DNA of 64,000 nt from Flavobacteriaceae bacterium D16 (lineage in GTDB: Bacteria; Bacteroidota; Bacteroidia; Flavobacteriales; Flavobacteriaceae), in contig JAJTJC010000036.1 of NCBI GenBank assembly GCA_021295155.1, forward strand, positions 496,001-560,000. Reading direction: 5' to 3'. The first letter of the stretch is position 1. Each line of letters opens with the position of its first letter. The position numbers were made by a program, and so were the translations under genes. The notes under the pieces are model-generated. The model did no database searches and was not told where the DNA came from. It saw only the letters and a program-made list of their open reading frames with translations. Of the stretch, positions 38,401 to 45,529 are shown one piece after another.

Positions 38401-39056
38401 TCCTGCGAGACGAACTGGACGATTACCTTAGGGGAAGGTCTGGCGAAGGTAAGAAGGAAAATGTTTTTGTTAACTGCAACAGACCTTACCAATGGTATAA
38501 TAAGGGAAGCCTGATTTTATATGGCCTTCGTGACCTTATTGGAGAACAGGCCATGGACTCTGCCCTGTACAAATTCAACCAGGAATTTGGGTTAAGGGAA
38601 GAACCCCCGTTCCCGGGCAGTACTGATTTGTACAAGCATCTTAAAGCAGTTACTCCAGACAGTTTGCAATACTACCTGGATGACACCTGGAATAAGATAA
38701 CCCTGTACGACAACAGGGCTGAAACCGTGGAAGCCAATAAAGTTGGTGAGGACGAATACGAGATAACCCTGAAGATCCGATCTCAGAAGTTATATGCCGA
38801 TGAGACTGGCAAGGAGTCTGATGCTAATTACGAGGCCGATTATATTGACATTGGCGTTTTTGCAGCTGATGATCAGGACGAGAATGGCCGTGATCGGGTG
38901 AATCCGCTATATTTGGAAAAACACCGTATTAAACCCGGGGAGTCTACCATCACCATCCGGGTGAAAGGAGAGCCAGAAAAAGCAGGTATTGACCCCTATA
39001 ACAAACTAATTGACCGTATCCCGGACGATAATACCCAGGATATAGATATTGGTTAA
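35412..39056 (+). CDS. ABC-2 permease fused to M1-family aminopeptidase
   Basis: A 1214-residue protein. The first 580 residues contain two ABC-2-type sets of membrane helices separated by a charged, Lys-rich linker (RKTKKTKTEDTP). The C-terminal half is an M1 metallopeptidase with the zinc motif HELAHQWWGH at about residues 950-959 and the third zinc ligand in SEALAEFSAL roughly 20 residues later. The GAMEN exopeptidase motif is not clear, so true aminopeptidase action is uncertain. Topology would place the peptidase outside the cytoplasmic membrane. The family is known in Bacteroidota; its substrate is not. It forms the operon with the ATPase just upstream. Confidence 0.92.
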   Translation: MFIDIFLFELRYRFKRPATWSYFGLLMLVPLLLIGFGNTPASEKVFHNAPIVLAELLLLVSIFGILITSAVMGVPLYRDLEHKTSNYLFSYPISKRAYFMGRFWGSFVTLLFISSGVLLGAYLGSLLGPAFGTEAGRYGPNLLINYLLPWITLLVPNLWLAGCLFFALIIFTRNIRSIYSGGIVVFIIYLLSNFLAQDIENKELVQLLDPFGLNSFSYQTRYLTPFEQNSYMLPFEGNLMWNRILWSAVGLAFFIAGYWRFSFERFFKTDRKTKKTKTEDTPLMEKKKVFALADFSKGYQWASLKTLAKIEVKNIMKDIYFRSILLGGLIFLVLDFWIGFTIYSVPNVPSTSFLMQYKTFDYNLFVFIIIVFFTGESLHRDKSTGYSVINDTFPVKDWVIIASKFIGMATICLALTTLPIFVGIVVQTLKGYFNYDLGVYLTDSYLISLPDYLQMVMLVFAVHLVVNSKFAGHAVAIGIWLVILIMRNFADYNFNLFFYSYKPGYTWSDMNGLGHFGQSLFWYNLYWTAWGIFMVLFFSVFFNRGSESNFKSRIRKSLNRIWRGPVKLSLLFLAIALASGAYIYQNVVYTNNYLTPDEGTERRVAYEVQLKKYEGIPQPKYTKVKIQADLYPMERDAYFKAEVELVNKTDSPIDSIHFNSTALSDFKVILDGDTLKYRFPLKYKRPKFQVFGQKAQREWYRITALPKTMMPGDTLQMTMVGEVINSGFPNSGFGRELVYNGSFFSGGMPEMGYDPGGEINSDEDRRKYDLPEKPEDLPPHDDAKGQRTLLFVDDADLIDFEAVVSTVPSQIAVAPGYLQKEWIEGDRRYFHYIQDTPIQAFFTFVSAEFEVLKDEAILPDGQKVAIEIFHHPKHTYNLDRFLKSYKDGLTYFSETYGNFQFRQMRLLEFPRYAGFAQSFPNTVPFSESFGWVADFSDPNDFDYVYYVTGHELAHQWWGHQITPNNTRGSNLISEALAEFSALILSEREYGKDNMKRFLRDELDDYLRGRSGEGKKENVFVNCNRPYQWYNKGSLILYGLRDLIGEQAMDSALYKFNQEFGLREEPPFPGSTDLYKHLKAVTPDSLQYYLDDTWNKITLYDNRAETVEANKVGEDEYEITLKIRSQKLYADETGKESDANYEADYIDIGVFAADDQDENGRDRVNPLYLEKHRIKPGESTITIRVKGEPEKAGIDPYNKLIDRIPDDNTQDIDIG

Positions 39057-39076
39057 TCACCCTTCAAACAAAAAAG

Positions 39077-39095
39077 ACATAGCTCAGATATGATA
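39077..39095. repeat. Partial palindromic element
   Basis: ACATAGCTCAGATAT-G-ATA is the left arm and centre of the 31-nt element. The right arm is missing, replaced 2 nt later by the complete copy at 39098. Confidence 0.5.
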
Positions 39096-39097
39096 AT

Positions 39098-39128
39098 AGA
39101 TGCCGCGGATATCATATCCGCGGCATCT
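39098..39128. repeat. 31-nt palindromic element, copy 3
   Basis: Perfect arms AGATGCCGCGGATAT and ATATCCGCGGCATCT around a central C. The CGCGG/CCGCG pair replaces CTCGG/CCGAG of the other copies, a compensatory double change. It is located between convergent genes. Confidence 0.85.
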
Positions 39129-39155
39129 TGTTTGATGACAATTCAAATAATAAAG

Positions 39156-39186
39156 AGATAGCTCGGATATGATATCCGAGCCATCT
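39156..39186. repeat. 31-nt palindromic element, copy 4
   Basis: Arms AGATAGCTCGGATAT and ATATCCGAGCCATCT around a central G, one mismatch, followed by a T run on the plus strand. It lies 33 nt beyond the SDR gene end on the minus strand. Confidence 0.85.
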
Positions 39187-39219
39187 TTTTTTGGGTATGC
39201 CAGAGGGCGAAAAGTTCTC

Positions 39220-40110
39220 CTAGCCCTGCTGAACCTTAATTTCCTTGGATGCGCCATCCAGGTGGGCTACGTTCATACCCTCCAGGGCGGCCTTTCTCAA
39301 GGGCTCAACGGCGTCATTAATTGCCTGGGCACCAAAATCCAGTCCGGCAATTGTGCGGAGCGGACGTTGACCCGGGGGCAGGTTAATAAGCGCCTCAAAG
39401 GTTTTAACTACTACCATTGGATCAGTAGGGGCATTATCATCCTCAAATAGCTCCATTACCTGAGCACCAAAACCATCATTAAATTCGGTTACATGCTGAT
39501 AGGCGTTGGTAATTTCTTCACTGGCTGCCGGAATCATATTGCCAAAGAAATTGGTGGAGAAAGGTCCGGGTTCCACAAGGGCTACATCAATGCCGTGTGG
39601 TGCCAATTCATATCGCATGGATTCACTTAGTCCTTCCAATCCCCATTTACTGGCATGGTAAACACCAAATCCAGGGAAAGCAAAACGCCCTGCTACGGAG
39701 CTCACCTGTATAATCAATCCGGATTTTTGTGCTCGCATTCCGGGAAGTACTGCTTTTGCCACGCGTAAAGTTCCCACGATGTTGAGATCGAGCTGGTCCA
39801 GGCACTGCTGGGCAGAAAAGGCTTCTATGGCCCCGCCAAATCCAAGTCCTGCATTGTTAATGAGCACATCCACTGCCGGAAGTTGCCTGGCTGCCTCAGC
39901 AACACTCTCATCTGAGGTTACGTCTATTTCAAGGAGATCAATTTTATATCCATTCTTATCCGCATACTGTTTCAATGCTGCAGCTGCATCAGCATTTTTA
40001 CCCTTAATATTGCGCATGGAGGCAATTACGTGGTGTCCTTTAGACGCCAGGTGGCGGGCGGCATCATTTCCAAAGCCTGAGCTACAGCCGGTAATTAGAA
40101 TTTTTTTCAT
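39220..40110 (-). CDS. Short-chain dehydrogenase/reductase
   Basis: A 296-residue classical SDR. The cofactor motif TGCSSGFG lies at the N-terminus, NNAG around residue 86 and the catalytic tyrosine/lysine in GVYHASKWGLEG around residue 150. The ATG at 40108-40110 (MKKILITG) is used; a start 36 nt upstream has no support. The substrate is unknown. It is divergent from the porin gene, with a CRP/FNR-like dyad in the gap, and converges with the ABC-M1 operon. Confidence 0.92.
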   Translation of the reverse strand: MKKILITGCSSGFGNDAARHLASKGHHVIASMRNIKGKNADAAAALKQYADKNGYKIDLLEIDVTSDESVAEAARQLPAVDVLINNAGLGFGGAIEAFSAQQCLDQLDLNIVGTLRVAKAVLPGMRAQKSGLIIQVSSVAGRFAFPGFGVYHASKWGLEGLSESMRYELAPHGIDVALVEPGPFSTNFFGNMIPAASEEITNAYQHVTEFNDGFGAQVMELFEDDNAPTDPMVVVKTFEALINLPPGQRPLRTIAGLDFGAQAINDAVEPLRKAALEGMNVAHLDGASKEIKVQQG

Positions 40111-40257
40111 CTGTTTGTTTTTTAAGGTTAATTGTCGGTGGTGCATTACCCCTGAAAGGGGAAGCTACTAAAGGTAAAGAATTTTGTTATTCAAATTCCC
40201 TGACTTTTTGATTTGATCCCTTAGATATACTATCCAAAGCAGCTATTTTTTCCGGAT

Positions 40258-40271
40258 GTGACTTTAGTCAC
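40258..40271 (+). promoter_or_regulatory. CRP/FNR-like dyad upstream of the porin
   Basis: GTGACTTTAGTCAC has 6-bp arms and resembles the TGAC/GTCA half-sites of CRP/FNR-family operators. A -7-like CAAATTTG lies at 40294-40301, which would place the dyad near -43, suitable for activation. Both parts are inferred. Confidence 0.4.
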
Positions 40272-40326
40272 CTTTCAGGACTATGAAATTTCCCAAATTT
40301 GTAAGGTTAGAATAATACCATCAGAA

Positions 40327-41757
40327 ATGGGAAAACTCGCCTCCTGCAAAATACTGGCTCTGGGATGCCTTCTGTTTGCCCTAACACTACCTCTTAACGC
40401 GCAAGAAGAGCACCCTGAAAAAACGACGGATCCTCATAGTATCCTTGAAAGCGAAAGGGAAATCACGCACGGGGGCTTGCACAACCTCAAAGAGCTGTTC
40501 GGATTGGGCACCATAACCGGCCATCTGCGCAACTATTTCATGTCTACCATCAATGAGGGAAGCCTTACCGATTACTATGCAAATGCCATTGGAGGGGCCA
40601 TGCGTTTCCGATCTCATGAGTTTTATAATTTTGAATTTGGGGTCGCTGGGATCTTTACCTACAAAGCTTTTTCATCGGACCTTAACAAGGTTGATCCAAT
40701 TACGGGTGAATTCTCCAGATGGGAACACCAATTGTTCGATGTGCTGGATTTTAACAACTTCAACGACCTGGACCGGCTGGAGGAACTTTATGTGCGGTAT
40801 AACTTTTCCAATGGCTTTGTGACCTACGGAAAAATGGAAATCGAGGAAACGCCGCTCATGAACCGCCAGGACGGCCGGATGAAGCCCTTCGCCTTTAAAG
40901 GGGTCTGGTTTCATTATACCCTGGCAGAAAAACACCTGTTGTACGCCACCTGGATCGACCAGATTTCCCCCCGCAGTACCGTAGAGTGGTTTGAATTCAA
41001 CGAGGCTATAGGGCTGGTTTACCAGGGTTTTCAACCTGATGGCAGCGAAGCTGAATATCGCGAGGCCTTAGAATCAGACGGGCTGGCTATGCTGGGGTAC
41101 AAAACCCAATACAGGGATTTTAGCCTGGAATTTTACCAGTGGTATATACACCATATTTCCCATACTTCCTGGATAGGCCTGGAGTACCAGCATAATCAAT
41201 GGAGTCTGGGATTACAGTATACCCTGCAATTACCAGACGGATTCCAACGGGAACTGGACTACAGGCAGCGGTATATGCAACCCGGGGAAAAGGGACAGGT
41301 GCTCAGTGGTAAAGTACAATACAGCAGTGCCGACTGGAACCTCTGGGCAGCCTATACGCGTGCTTTTGATAGTGGTCGCTTCCTTTTTCCAAGGGAACTT
41401 GGCAGGGACCATTTCTACACCTCCCTGGCCCGGTCCAGGCTAGAAGGCTTTGGGGATACGGATGTGGTTACCCTGGGGGTCAACTACCATTTTGGGCGAG
41501 ACCATTTTACAGGGGGACTTACCTATACCCGGCTATTCGGGCCCGAAACGGAGTCTTTTGAATTCAACAAATACAACCTAGATGCCTATCAACAGTTTAA
41601 TGTAACATTGGATTATGGCTTCAAAGGATTTCTGGATGGCTTACACATGAAGTTGCTTTATGTTTATAAGAACAACCTCAACAATACCGCCCCGGAAGTC
41701 ATCTTTAACCGTAGCAATTACCACCAGGTGAATTTTGTTACAAATTTTGATTTCTAG
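40327..41757 (+). CDS. Outer-membrane porin-like beta-barrel protein
   Basis: A 476-residue protein starting at MGKLASCKILALGC (40327) with a signal peptide ending in LPLNAQ. The mature part alternates aromatic-rich strands (YNFEFGVAGIFTYKAF, FVTYGKMEIEETPLMN, NFVTNFDF at the end), typical of a 16-18-strand barrel. It resembles the OprD/DUF-type porins of Bacteroidota; the substrate is unknown. A frame extending 69 nt further upstream would overlap the promoter region and is rejected. A palindromic element follows the stop after 9 nt. Confidence 0.8.
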   Translation: MGKLASCKILALGCLLFALTLPLNAQEEHPEKTTDPHSILESEREITHGGLHNLKELFGLGTITGHLRNYFMSTINEGSLTDYYANAIGGAMRFRSHEFYNFEFGVAGIFTYKAFSSDLNKVDPITGEFSRWEHQLFDVLDFNNFNDLDRLEELYVRYNFSNGFVTYGKMEIEETPLMNRQDGRMKPFAFKGVWFHYTLAEKHLLYATWIDQISPRSTVEWFEFNEAIGLVYQGFQPDGSEAEYREALESDGLAMLGYKTQYRDFSLEFYQWYIHHISHTSWIGLEYQHNQWSLGLQYTLQLPDGFQRELDYRQRYMQPGEKGQVLSGKVQYSSADWNLWAAYTRAFDSGRFLFPRELGRDHFYTSLARSRLEGFGDTDVVTLGVNYHFGRDHFTGGLTYTRLFGPETESFEFNKYNLDAYQQFNVTLDYGFKGFLDGLHMKLLYVYKNNLNNTAPEVIFNRSNYHQVNFVTNFDF

Positions 41758-41766
41758 TTAAAAATT

Positions 41767-41797
41767 AAATACCTCGGATTTGAAATCCGAGGTATCT
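41767..41797. repeat. 31-nt palindromic element, copy 5
   Basis: AAATACCTCGGATTT-G-AAATCCGAGGTATCT. It lies between the convergent porin and OmpA genes and is the first 31 nt of an 84-nt direct repeat. Confidence 0.85.
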
Positions 41798-41850
41798 CTT
41801 AACATTTCCCAAGCGATTATTCATTTAACCATATAGGAATATCTAGCTTT
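41767..41850. repeat. 84-nt direct repeat, copy A
   Basis: The palindromic element plus 53 nt of flank (CTTAACATTTCCCAAGCGAT...). It aligns without gaps to 43260-43343, with 7 differences in the last 70 positions. The two copies bracket the OmpA gene. Confidence 0.85.
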
Positions 41851-41852
41851 TT

Positions 41853-43052
41853 TTACCCTGTTGTATCATCTGTTTTGACAAACTCTACCCTGCGGTTATT
41901 GGCTTTACCTTCCGGGGTGTCATTGGTGTCCATAGGTATGGATTCACCCAAACCTTTAGCGCTAAGTCGCTCGGCAGGAATCCCCAGGCTTACCAGGGTG
42001 TTCATTACCGTATAGGCCCGTTCTTCCGAAAGGATTTGGTTACTGGCCTCATCTCCGTCGCTGTCAGTATGGCCTTCCACACTAAATTTCAGGTCCGGAT
42101 GGTCCTGCATCAGAGTGGCAATGCTATTGATTATGCCCATAGACTCCGGCTTTAAAGTGGCTTTGTTGACATCGAAACGAATACCGTTGGCTACGATCTT
42201 TCCTTCCTGCAAAACACGATCGTAGTATTTAACCCCACCTTTGGCTATCCGGAAGTTTTTGATATAAAATTTATTTTTATCAGACGCACTATAGGCGCGG
42301 AGGGTAATCCCCATGGGTTCAAAGGCTAAACGAGGAATGTTTATTAGCCTTGTTTCATCAATATAAGCCTTGAACTTGCCACTAGTGTAAGCTATGGCGA
42401 TATGCGCCCATCTATTCTCTATATTGCCGTTATCAGGAATCCGACTGCTTGCCGGACGGAGGGTCATGCTTTGATACCTGATGTCGAGGTCCCCGTGACC
42501 TGAAGAGACCCGCTGGTTCTTCCGGTCGTAGAAAAATACCTGAAATGAATTGTGATTGTTTACGTAGAGGTCGAATTCTACCGTAAAAACTTCAGGAAGG
42601 TAGTCCTCTTCAGAGTTTTTCATATAGGGTATAATCTCTGCGGCACCCCCCCGAAACATGATTATGGATTCCCCGCCAAATTCAGCATTTTCGGTAGTGC
42701 CATTAACCAAATCCCAACGGGAAGGGAACTCCCCGTTTTCCTCATCGATCTGATTGTCCTCAAAGATTACCTTATCCCCGGGGACAAAATCGTATTTTGC
42801 CCAGTTCAAAGCTGGCTCCTGCCCTTCCTGGTTTTGCTGCTGTTCTTTTGTGCCTTTCTTTTCTTCGGTCTTTTTATCCGCTTCTTTAGGGTCTTTCTTC
42901 TTTTTTTCTAGAGCATCGTCGATTTCCTTATCGACTTTCTTTTCTGCCTTCCGCTCTACTTTCTTTTTAAGCTTCTTCAGTACCTGTGCTTCAGCACTTA
43001 CCGGGGCAATAAGGAACACTCCCAGCAAAGCGTATATTATTGTTCTTCTCAT
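41853..43052 (-). CDS. OmpA-family protein with lectin-like middle domain
   Basis: A 399-residue envelope protein starting at MRRTIIYALLGVFL (ATG 43052; ATG 43058 is an alternative). After the signal peptide comes a lysine-rich coiled region (KKLKKKVERKAEKKVDKE). Next is a domain with LamG/concanavalin-like strands (VFTVEFDLYVNNHNSFQVFF) and a C-terminal OmpA peptidoglycan-binding domain (FSVEGHTDSDGDEASNQILSEERA). It probably links a surface or periplasmic domain to the cell wall. It lies on the minus strand between two copies of an 84-nt direct repeat. Confidence 0.9.
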   Translation of the reverse strand: MRRTIIYALLGVFLIAPVSAEAQVLKKLKKKVERKAEKKVDKEIDDALEKKKKDPKEADKKTEEKKGTKEQQQNQEGQEPALNWAKYDFVPGDKVIFEDNQIDEENGEFPSRWDLVNGTTENAEFGGESIIMFRGGAAEIIPYMKNSEEDYLPEVFTVEFDLYVNNHNSFQVFFYDRKNQRVSSGHGDLDIRYQSMTLRPASSRIPDNGNIENRWAHIAIAYTSGKFKAYIDETRLINIPRLAFEPMGITLRAYSASDKNKFYIKNFRIAKGGVKYYDRVLQEGKIVANGIRFDVNKATLKPESMGIINSIATLMQDHPDLKFSVEGHTDSDGDEASNQILSEERAYTVMNTLVSLGIPAERLSAKGLGESIPMDTNDTPEGKANNRRVEFVKTDDTTG

Positions 43053-43215
43053 GATCATTAGCTTTAGTATTAAACTTCCAAATGTGATGGGCTTAGGTGG
43101 TGCAGGCCACCCAAAACCGATCAAAGTTTGCTAAAAAGCCGATCCTGTGCAATGACTGGTGTCATACGAGGTAATAGCTGTCAAGGCGATACTTCACGGG
43201 AAATGGTTATAAATA

Positions 43216-43246
43216 ATACACCTCGGATATGATATACGAGGCCTCT
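43216..43246. repeat. 31-nt palindromic element, copy 6
   Basis: ATACACCTCGGATAT-G-ATATACGAGGCCTCT, with four arm mismatches, in the divergent OmpA-FKBP gap. This location is upstream of genes, unlike most copies. Confidence 0.65.
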
Positions 43247-43259
43247 TTAGTTAAGATAT

Positions 43260-43290
43260 AGATAGTTCGGAATTGAAATCCGAGCTATCT
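43260..43290. repeat. 31-nt palindromic element, copy 7
   Basis: AGATAGTTCGGAATT-G-AAATCCGAGCTATCT, 13 nt after copy 6. It forms the first 31 nt of the second 84-nt direct repeat. Confidence 0.8.
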
Positions 43291-43343
43291 CTTAACATTT
43301 CCCAAGCGATTATTCGTTTAACCATCATGGAATTCCTAGCTTT
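43260..43343. repeat. 84-nt direct repeat, copy B
   Basis: Partner of 41767-41850. It carries CTAGCTTTG at its end, which is the FKBP -7 box; the other copy has CTAGCTTTT there. Confidence 0.85.
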
Positions 43344-43344
43344 G
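43337..43344 (+). promoter_or_regulatory. Candidate -7 box of the FKBP gene
   Basis: TAGCTTTG matches TAnnTTTG exactly, 39 nt before the ATG at 43384. Most of it lies inside direct repeat copy B. Confidence 0.45.
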
Positions 43345-43383
43345 CCCTCATTTTAATTGAGAATCAGATAGATAAAAATCAGT

Positions 43384-43812
43384 ATGAGTAAAGTAAAGGC
43401 AAATGACACCATACAGGTGCATTACACAGGCAAATTGACGAACGGAGAAGTATTTGACAGTACAGAGGCCAGAGGGCCCCTTAAAGTTACCCTTGGAGAG
43501 GGAAGCCTTATCCCCGGATTTGAAAATGGCCTTGTTGATATGGCTATAAATGAAAAGAAAACCATTACCATCCCCAAAGAAGAAGCTTATGGGGAAGTAC
43601 GTGAGGATTTGTTCCAGGCAATAAAGAACGAAGAATTGCCAGAAACCATTAAGCCGGAGGTCGGTATGGGACTGGTTGCCCAGGGACAGGATGGTACGGA
43701 AAGACAACTTCGGGTAGCCGAGGTAAACGATGACCATATCGTAGTGGATGCCAACCATCCGTTGGCCGGACAAGACCTGATCTTCGAGCTTGAAGTAGTA
43801 GAAATCGGATAG
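43384..43812 (+). CDS. SlyD-like FKBP-type peptidyl-prolyl isomerase
   Basis: A 142-residue FKBP of the SlyD kind. It has the split FKBP domain (VHYTGKLTNGEVFDST, PLKVTLGEGSLIPGFENGLVDM) with an insert-in-flap domain (EEAYGEVREDLFQAI), and lacks the His-rich metal tail of E. coli SlyD. It catalyses proline isomerisation and acts as a chaperone in the cytoplasm; there is no signal peptide. It is a single-gene unit with a terminator. Confidence 0.93.
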   Translation: MSKVKANDTIQVHYTGKLTNGEVFDSTEARGPLKVTLGEGSLIPGFENGLVDMAINEKKTITIPKEEAYGEVREDLFQAIKNEELPETIKPEVGMGLVAQGQDGTERQLRVAEVNDDHIVVDANHPLAGQDLIFELEVVEIG

Positions 43813-43834
43813 GCAATTCCCTATTTATAAAATA

Positions 43835-43865
43835 AAGACCGCCCTTTTAAAGGCGGTCTTTTTTA
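43835..43865 (+). terminator. Intrinsic terminator after the FKBP gene
   Basis: AAGACCGCC / GGCGGTCTT forms a perfect 9-bp stem with an 8-nt loop, then TTTTA. Confidence 0.88.
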
Positions 43866-43940
43866 TTGCGCTAATAAACTAATGCCAAGCCCTTTAAATT
43901 ACCGCTATATTTATGGTGTTATCCCAGGCAAAAGACCGGC

Positions 43941-45401
43941 ATGAAGAAAATATTGAAAATCATTCTTATCATCGCAGGGGTCTATTGCCTGCTGCTAATT
44001 CCCATACCTCAAAAAAGGACAGAATTACAAACTGCATCTGAAAATCCGTTCACCTGGGACCAGGACGCCCCGTGGAATCAGCTGGAACAGGCATTTGTAG
44101 CAGCCAAGAACATGCCTTCCGGGCAATTGGATGCTACAGTGCAGGAAATGACGAGGGAATTAGATAGTATCCTGCTTACCTATGAAGGTAGGACGACTAC
44201 CCCTCAGGATTCTTTTTATCTTTTAATAGAAACCCAATTTTTCCGGATTGCACCCTTGATAGCCGCTCAGAAAAATAAAACCGACTGGCACATCGGTTTT
44301 TATAACCGCATAAGAAAGAAACTAAAAGAAGACAGTGGGCAATGGGACATGAGCAAGCAATCCACACGTCAGATATCCTACCGAATTCTATATGGTATCC
44401 GGGCCGCTGTGGAAGAAATTCTATTACAGTCCACCGATGAGCAGTTTGTCTCTACCATGTATGTTACAGATGAACCTTCTGCCGCACCTACCGCATCAAT
44501 TTTAGGAATTGAAGTACACAGTGGTGACCTATTGGTTAGCCGCGGGGGTGCAGAAGTATCTGCCTTTATTTCCAGGGGGAACGACTTCCCTGGGAACTTT
44601 TCACATGTTGCCCTGGTTTACGTAGACGAGGCAACGAATGAACCCTATTTTGTAGAAGCCCATATTGAAAAAGGAGTTGCCATTGCCAGCAAAGCAGAAT
44701 ATTTGCAGGATAAAAAATTGCGTTTTATGGTTATGCGTCCGAGATCAGATTTGCCTGTTTTAAAATCAAACCCCATGCTACCCCATGAGGCGGCACGCTA
44801 TATGTACAAAGAGTCTCAGCTTAGGCATATCCCCTATGATTTCAAAATGGATTTTTACGACCCTTCGGCCATGTTCTGTTCCGAAGTAGGTTCCTATGCC
44901 TATAAACATTCCGGGGTTCAGTTATGGAAGTATCCCTCCACCATATCTTCTGATGGGATCATCAACTGGTTGCATAGTTTTGGTGTGGAGCATTTCGTAA
45001 CCCAAATGCCCTCAGATCTGGAGTACGACCCCATGTTAAGCGTAGTGGCGGAATGGAGAGATAGGGAAACCCTTTTTAAAGATCATTTGGACAATGCTGT
45101 TATGGATGCCCTGATAGAACGGGCTAATGCTGGAGAAAAGCTAAGTTATAATATGTGGCTCCTCCCATTAGCCAGGGTCCTGAAGGCATATTCTTTTCTG
45201 CTTACCTCCTTTGGGAAAGAAGGGGTAATCCCTGAGGGGATGCCATCTGCAGTGGCCTTGAAGAATAATGATTTTGTTGCCCGTTTTCAGCAACTGAAAA
45301 CCCTTACAGAAGGAAAAGTGCAGGCCTTTGAGGAAGAAAATGGATATACTCCTCCTTACTGGCAATTGGTCCGTTTTGCAGAAGCGAGTATAGTAGAATA
45401 A
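43941..45401 (+). CDS. YiiX/YebB-like C92 cysteine peptidase
   Basis: A 486-residue protein with an N-terminal membrane anchor (ILKIILIIAGVYCLLLIPI). The catalytic domain (about residues 190-330) resembles the permuted papain-like NlpC/P60 relatives of the YiiX/C92 family: H222 in GNFSHVALVYVD and C313 in AMFCSEVGSYAY form the pair. DLLVSRGGAEVSAFISRGN precedes it. The C-terminal region is helical and unassigned. The substrate could be lipid- or peptidoglycan-linked amide bonds; this is not proven. It is followed by a decayed palindromic element. Confidence 0.82.
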   Translation: MKKILKIILIIAGVYCLLLIPIPQKRTELQTASENPFTWDQDAPWNQLEQAFVAAKNMPSGQLDATVQEMTRELDSILLTYEGRTTTPQDSFYLLIETQFFRIAPLIAAQKNKTDWHIGFYNRIRKKLKEDSGQWDMSKQSTRQISYRILYGIRAAVEEILLQSTDEQFVSTMYVTDEPSAAPTASILGIEVHSGDLLVSRGGAEVSAFISRGNDFPGNFSHVALVYVDEATNEPYFVEAHIEKGVAIASKAEYLQDKKLRFMVMRPRSDLPVLKSNPMLPHEAARYMYKESQLRHIPYDFKMDFYDPSAMFCSEVGSYAYKHSGVQLWKYPSTISSDGIINWLHSFGVEHFVTQMPSDLEYDPMLSVVAEWRDRETLFKDHLDNAVMDALIERANAGEKLSYNMWLLPLARVLKAYSFLLTSFGKEGVIPEGMPSAVALKNNDFVARFQQLKTLTEGKVQAFEEENGYTPPYWQLVRFAEASIVE

Positions 45402-45404
45402 AGA

Positions 45405-45433
45405 AGCTGCCAAGGATATAATCCGTGGTATGT
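45405..45433. repeat. 31-nt palindromic element, copy 8 (decayed)
   Basis: The left arm AGCTGCCAAGGATAT is intact; the right arm AATCCGTGGTATGT has lost about two bases. It begins 3 nt after the peptidase stop. Confidence 0.45.
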
Positions 45434-45529
45434 TTATTAAGTGATTTATTGACCGCCATCAGGGGTGATCAGGATCATTTTCTTACTCCAGACTATCGAC
45501 TACCTTGGCCTCCATATTCTTATTACATT

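Noticed and set aside
40258-40326. Longer N-terminus of the porin from GTG 40258
   Set aside because: It overlaps the dyad and promoter candidate, and the signal peptide begins only at 40327.
45425-45529. GTG start of the hybrid kinase
   Set aside because: It lies inside a palindromic repeat directly behind the previous gene; the ATG at 45530 precedes the membrane region.
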